Shown: positions 61,435 through 64,000 of the stretch, piece after piece
How the letters are laid out: every line of letters starts with the position of its first letter
Numbering within the stretch: the stretch's first letter is position 1
From: Streptomyces guryensis
GTDB lineage: Bacteria > Actinomycetota > Actinomycetes > Streptomycetales > Streptomycetaceae
DNA: 64,000 nucleotides
Reading direction: 5' to 3'
Assembly: GCF_021261325.1 (NCBI RefSeq)
Contig: NZ_JAJSBI010000006.1
Span: 124,001 to 188,000, forward strand
Program-made: the position numbers and the translations under genes
The notes under the pieces: model-generated
Told to the model about the DNA's origin: nothing
Databases searched by the model: none
The model's input: the letters and a program-made list of their open reading frames with translations, nothing else

Positions 61435-62534
61435 CCCACCGGCAGCCACAGCAGCAGACCGAGGGTGATCCAGGTGTAGGTGTTGCTGCCCAGGAAGCCG
61501 TCCACACCGGACGCGTCGTGGAACCAGAGCCACACCACACTGGTGCACAGCACCGCGTACAGGGCGCCCGCGACGCGCGCGTGTCCGGCGCGGATCAGCA
61601 CCGCGAAGGACGGCAACAGCCATACCAGGTGGTGGACCCAGGTGATGGGGCTGACGAGGCAGGCGGTCAGGCCGGTGAGGGCGAAGGCGGCCGGCCAGTC
61701 GGCCGCGGTGACGGCCCGGCGGGTGCGCCAGGCCCAGATGCCGAGGACCACCAGGACCGTCGCGGCCCAGACCGCGCGGTCCGTCACCCCGAGCCGGGCC
61801 AGGATGCCCTGCAGCGACTGGTTGGAGACGTAGTCGAGGCGGCCCACCCGGTTGGTGTCCCACAGGGCCTGGGTCCAGTAGAAACGGGACGCGCCCGGAG
61901 CCACCCAGGCGGCGAGCGCCGTGGCCGCCGCCGCGACGGCCGTCGCGGCCGCCGCGGCACGCCGGCGGCCGGCGAGCAGGAGCAGGCCGACGAAGAGGGC
62001 GGGGGTGAGTTTGACCGCGGCCGCCAGGCCGATGCCGACGCCCGCCCGGCGCTCCCGCCCGGTGGTCAGCAGCCAGGCGTCGGTGAGGACGAGGGCCAGC
62101 AGCAGCAGGTTGACCTGGCCGAAGCTGAAGGTGTCACGGAGCGGTTCGAACAGAGCGAGCACGCACGCGCCCAGGGCACATCCGAACCAGCCGAACCGGC
62201 GCCATGCGCCCTCGGTCAGGATGTGCAGGACCCAGGCCAGGGCCGCCAGGTTCAACAGCAGGGAGCCGGCGATCGCCGTGCGCAGGCCGACGAGGGCCAT
62301 GGGCAGCATGCTGACGGCGGCGAACGGCGGGTAGGTGAAACCGTATGCCGTCTCCGGCACCTGGTAGTCGTAGAGGTGTCCGCCGTGGTGCATCCAGCTG
62401 TTGACGGCACCGTAGTAGACACGCAGGTCGAACCAGCCGCGCAGCAGCGGCACAGTCCCGGTGAAGGCCGTGACGACGACGGCCAGGGCGAGAACCAGGA
62501 CGAGGCGGCCACGGTCGGTACGAGGCAGAGTCAT
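61188..62534 (-). CDS. Glycosyltransferase family 87 (GT-C) membrane protein
   Basis: A protein of up to 448 residues, with about ten hydrophobic helices over the first 370 or so. VVTAFTGTVPLLRGWFDLRVYYGAVNSWMHHGGHLYDYQVPETAYGFTYPPFAAV contains the first loop with conserved acidic residue D36, typical of GT87 polyprenol-phosphate-mannose-dependent transferases. The last 80 or so residues (Thr/Ala/Pro/Ser-rich) run antisense to the carboxypeptidase gene and look unnatural, so the true C-terminus may lie near 61440 and be obscured. It overlaps mptB by 4 bp (ATGA). Confidence 0.8.
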   Translation of the reverse strand: MTLPRTDRGRLVLVLALAVVVTAFTGTVPLLRGWFDLRVYYGAVNSWMHHGGHLYDYQVPETAYGFTYPPFAAVSMLPMALVGLRTAIAGSLLLNLAALAWVLHILTEGAWRRFGWFGCALGACVLALFEPLRDTFSFGQVNLLLLALVLTDAWLLTTGRERRAGVGIGLAAAVKLTPALFVGLLLLAGRRRAAAAATAVAAAATALAAWVAPGASRFYWTQALWDTNRVGRLDYVSNQSLQGILARLGVTDRAVWAATVLVVLGIWAWRTRRAVTAADWPAAFALTGLTACLVSPITWVHHLVWLLPSFAVLIRAGHARVAGALYAVLCTSVVWLWFHDASGVDGFLGSNTYTWITLGLLLWLPVGQLRADIPRLPHSTSTTAAAPSTAAPETTPAVGHPEPPSGATATGVACGPGRGLASSASSEPTGSTRPAASNPQSSRSRASS

Positions 62535-63925
62535 GCCGCTTCTCCCAACGCGGGTACCTGGGCCGCCTGGTGCACCTGCCACAGAACGACCACGGCCAGA
62601 GCCCCACCGGACACGGCCAGCATCAACTGCCCACTGTCGACCGGACCTCCGCTCGGCAGGGTGGCGAGGGCGAGTACACCCGCCACCGCCGCCACCCGGT
62701 GGCGTACCGAGGTGGTGGGGGCCGCCGCGGCGATGAGGAACAGCCCCCACAGGGCGTACCAGGGGCGGATCGCCGGGCCGAAGGCGGCCACGGCTGCGAG
62801 ACTCAGGCCGAGCGCGTAGACCGGGCGGGGGCGCAGCCGCCACCATATGGCCGCGATCACGAGCGCGGTGATCGCGAGGCCGAGCAGATGCCAGACCGGC
62901 AGGGCAAGGGGTGCGAGATCGCTGCCGAGGTGTTCCAGCAGGGCTCCGGTGGCGCGGCCGAGGAGGCTGGTCAGGGCCCAGTTGTGCGGCGAGACGGGGG
63001 TGTCGAGGGCGCCTATCCAGCCGTACCCCGTGCCGGCGAATGCCGTTGCGGCGACGGTGGTGGCCCCGGCGGCGAGGGCGGTCGACAGGACGACCTTCGC
63101 GGGGTGTCGCCCGGCCCGCGCCTGGAGGACGACGACCGCGGCGAGCCCGAGCACGGCGGGCGCCTTGACCAGGGCCGCGAGGGTGACCAGCACGGCGCCC
63201 AGGACGGGCCGGCGGCCCAGTGCGGCGACCAGGCCGGCGCCGAGCAGACCGAGCATGATGGCGTCGTTGTGGGCGCCGGCGACCAGGTGGAGCAGCACCA
63301 GCGGGTTGAGGGCGCCGAGCCAGAGGGCGGCGGCCGGATCGGCGCCGCTGTGCCGGGCCAGCCGGGGCAGTGCGGCCGCCATCAGCGCCACGCCGAGCAG
63401 CGCGACCAGCCGCATCCCGACCAGCCCGGCGGGGAGTTCGCCGCGGGTCAGTCCGGACAGCGCGGAGGCGACGGCGAGGAACACCGGGCCGTAGGGGGCG
63501 CCGGTGTGCTGCCACAGCGGGGCGACCTCGTCGGCGAGCGGGCCGCCGAGCTGGGCGGGCCCGTATGAGTAGACGTCCATGTGGGCGTCGACCATGGCGC
63601 CCTGCGCCAGGTAGCTGTAGACGTCCCGGCTGAACAGCGGCGGAGCGAGCAGCAGCGGGGCCGCCCAGACGGCGAGCACGAGCAGCAGCTCGCGCGGGGT
63701 GGGCGCGTCGGCGCTGCGCACGAGCCGCCCGAGCAGCAGCCAGGCGGCTATCAGCAGGACGACGCCGAAGTACACGCCGACCAGGCCCAGGGCCGCGCGG
63801 GCGGTCGCCGGGGCCAGGAGATCCCGCACGGGCAGGGCGCCGGCCGTCTCACCTCCGAGCGCGAGGAAGGCGGTGCCGGCCAGGCCCAGGACCTGACAGC
63901 GGCGGAGATCGACGGGGAAAGCCAT
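62531..63925 (-). CDS. mptB: Polyprenol phosphomannose-dependent alpha-1,6-mannosyltransferase (MptB-like)
   Basis: A 464-residue GT-C transferase with about twelve helices. LLAPPLFSRDVYSYLAQGAMVDAHMDVYSYGPAQLGGPLADEVAPLWQHTGAPYGPVFLAVASALSG is the first extracytoplasmic loop, with the catalytic-type RD pair and the PYGP segment diagnostic of MptA/MptB. AGAHNDAIMLGLLGAGLVAALG and RPWYALWGLFLIAAA are further conserved elements. In mycobacteria MptB extends the mannan core of lipoglycans. The start is set at MAFPVDL; a GTG three codons upstream is possible. It is coupled to the GT87 gene downstream. Confidence 0.85.
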   Translation of the reverse strand: MAFPVDLRRCQVLGLAGTAFLALGGETAGALPVRDLLAPATARAALGLVGVYFGVVLLIAAWLLLGRLVRSADAPTPRELLLVLAVWAAPLLLAPPLFSRDVYSYLAQGAMVDAHMDVYSYGPAQLGGPLADEVAPLWQHTGAPYGPVFLAVASALSGLTRGELPAGLVGMRLVALLGVALMAAALPRLARHSGADPAAALWLGALNPLVLLHLVAGAHNDAIMLGLLGAGLVAALGRRPVLGAVLVTLAALVKAPAVLGLAAVVVLQARAGRHPAKVVLSTALAAGATTVAATAFAGTGYGWIGALDTPVSPHNWALTSLLGRATGALLEHLGSDLAPLALPVWHLLGLAITALVIAAIWWRLRPRPVYALGLSLAAVAAFGPAIRPWYALWGLFLIAAAAPTTSVRHRVAAVAGVLALATLPSGGPVDSGQLMLAVSGGALAVVVLWQVHQAAQVPALGEAA

Positions 63926-64000
63926 GGCCAACACTCGGGAAGCGTGTCAACGCCGGGTGGCCGGAAATTGACGCGCCGCCTTCCGGGCGGGGACCTGCGT
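63926..64000. other. Window edge, promoter region of mptB
   Basis: The last 75 bp contain no gene. They are the upstream region of mptB; nothing diagnostic is visible. Confidence 0.3.

Overview
The window is very GC-rich actinobacterial DNA that looks like a Streptomyces chromosome. Codons end overwhelmingly in G or C, many start codons overlap the preceding stop (ATGA, GTGA), and the gene families are typical of the genus: paired ECF42 sigma factors with YCII proteins, MmyB-type XRE regulators, MEDS-domain anti-sigma proteins and MptB-type mannosyltransferases. I see no rRNA, tRNA, integrase, insertion sequence, CRISPR array or replication origin. All calls come from reading the sequence; no database search was run.

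Layout. 0-7 kb: glutaredoxin-like protein, PrmC-related methyltransferase, a MarR gene divergent from an ABC-2-like membrane protein, a GNAT/quinone-reductase pair and a molybdopterin oxidoreductase/flavin reductase pair. 7-14.2 kb: redox and hydrolytic enzymes (NmrA-like, nitroreductase, VOC, deaminase, CE7 esterase, serine hydrolase) with a dead methyltransferase. 14.2-20.3 kb: a GntR regulator, a MEDS anti-sigma/antagonist pair and a STAND ATPase. 20.4-29.5 kb: a first ECF42 regulon (YCII-SnoaL, YCII, sigma factor, a 42-residue small ORF and an MFS exporter) set among wrecked genes. 29.5-36.3 kb: a short second Rho, then an MFS exporter divergent from an MmyB-type regulator. 36.3-43.3 kb: a second ECF42 locus, a secreted hydrolase, a broken MmyB-type regulator, a zinc alcohol dehydrogenase and more debris. 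43.4-52.4 kb: a two-component system, an aldo/keto reductase and a SnoaL-like protein that share a MerR-type promoter architecture, and a CitAB-like two-component system. 52.5-60 kb: a NitT/TauT-type importer, and an ABC transporter in one operon with its own two-component system. 60-64 kb: a D-Ala-D-Ala carboxypeptidase and two polyprenol-dependent glycosyltransferases.

Three things stand out. First, three copies of one promoter (TGTCGA, 17 bp, CGTC) tie both ECF42 loci together and add a small ORF and an exporter to the regulon. Second, a three-unit 16-bp operator array occurs twice, once between an intact MmyB-type regulator and an MFS gene, and once before an alcohol dehydrogenase whose regulator is displaced, apparently inverted, and broken by a 19-bp duplication. 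Third, a 380-residue Rho paralogue lacks the usual N-terminal domain and sits behind a long pyrimidine-rich leader. About ten genes are decayed (in-frame stops, frameshifts, an internal inversion, a heptanucleotide expansion), which suggests a non-core part of the chromosome under weak selection.
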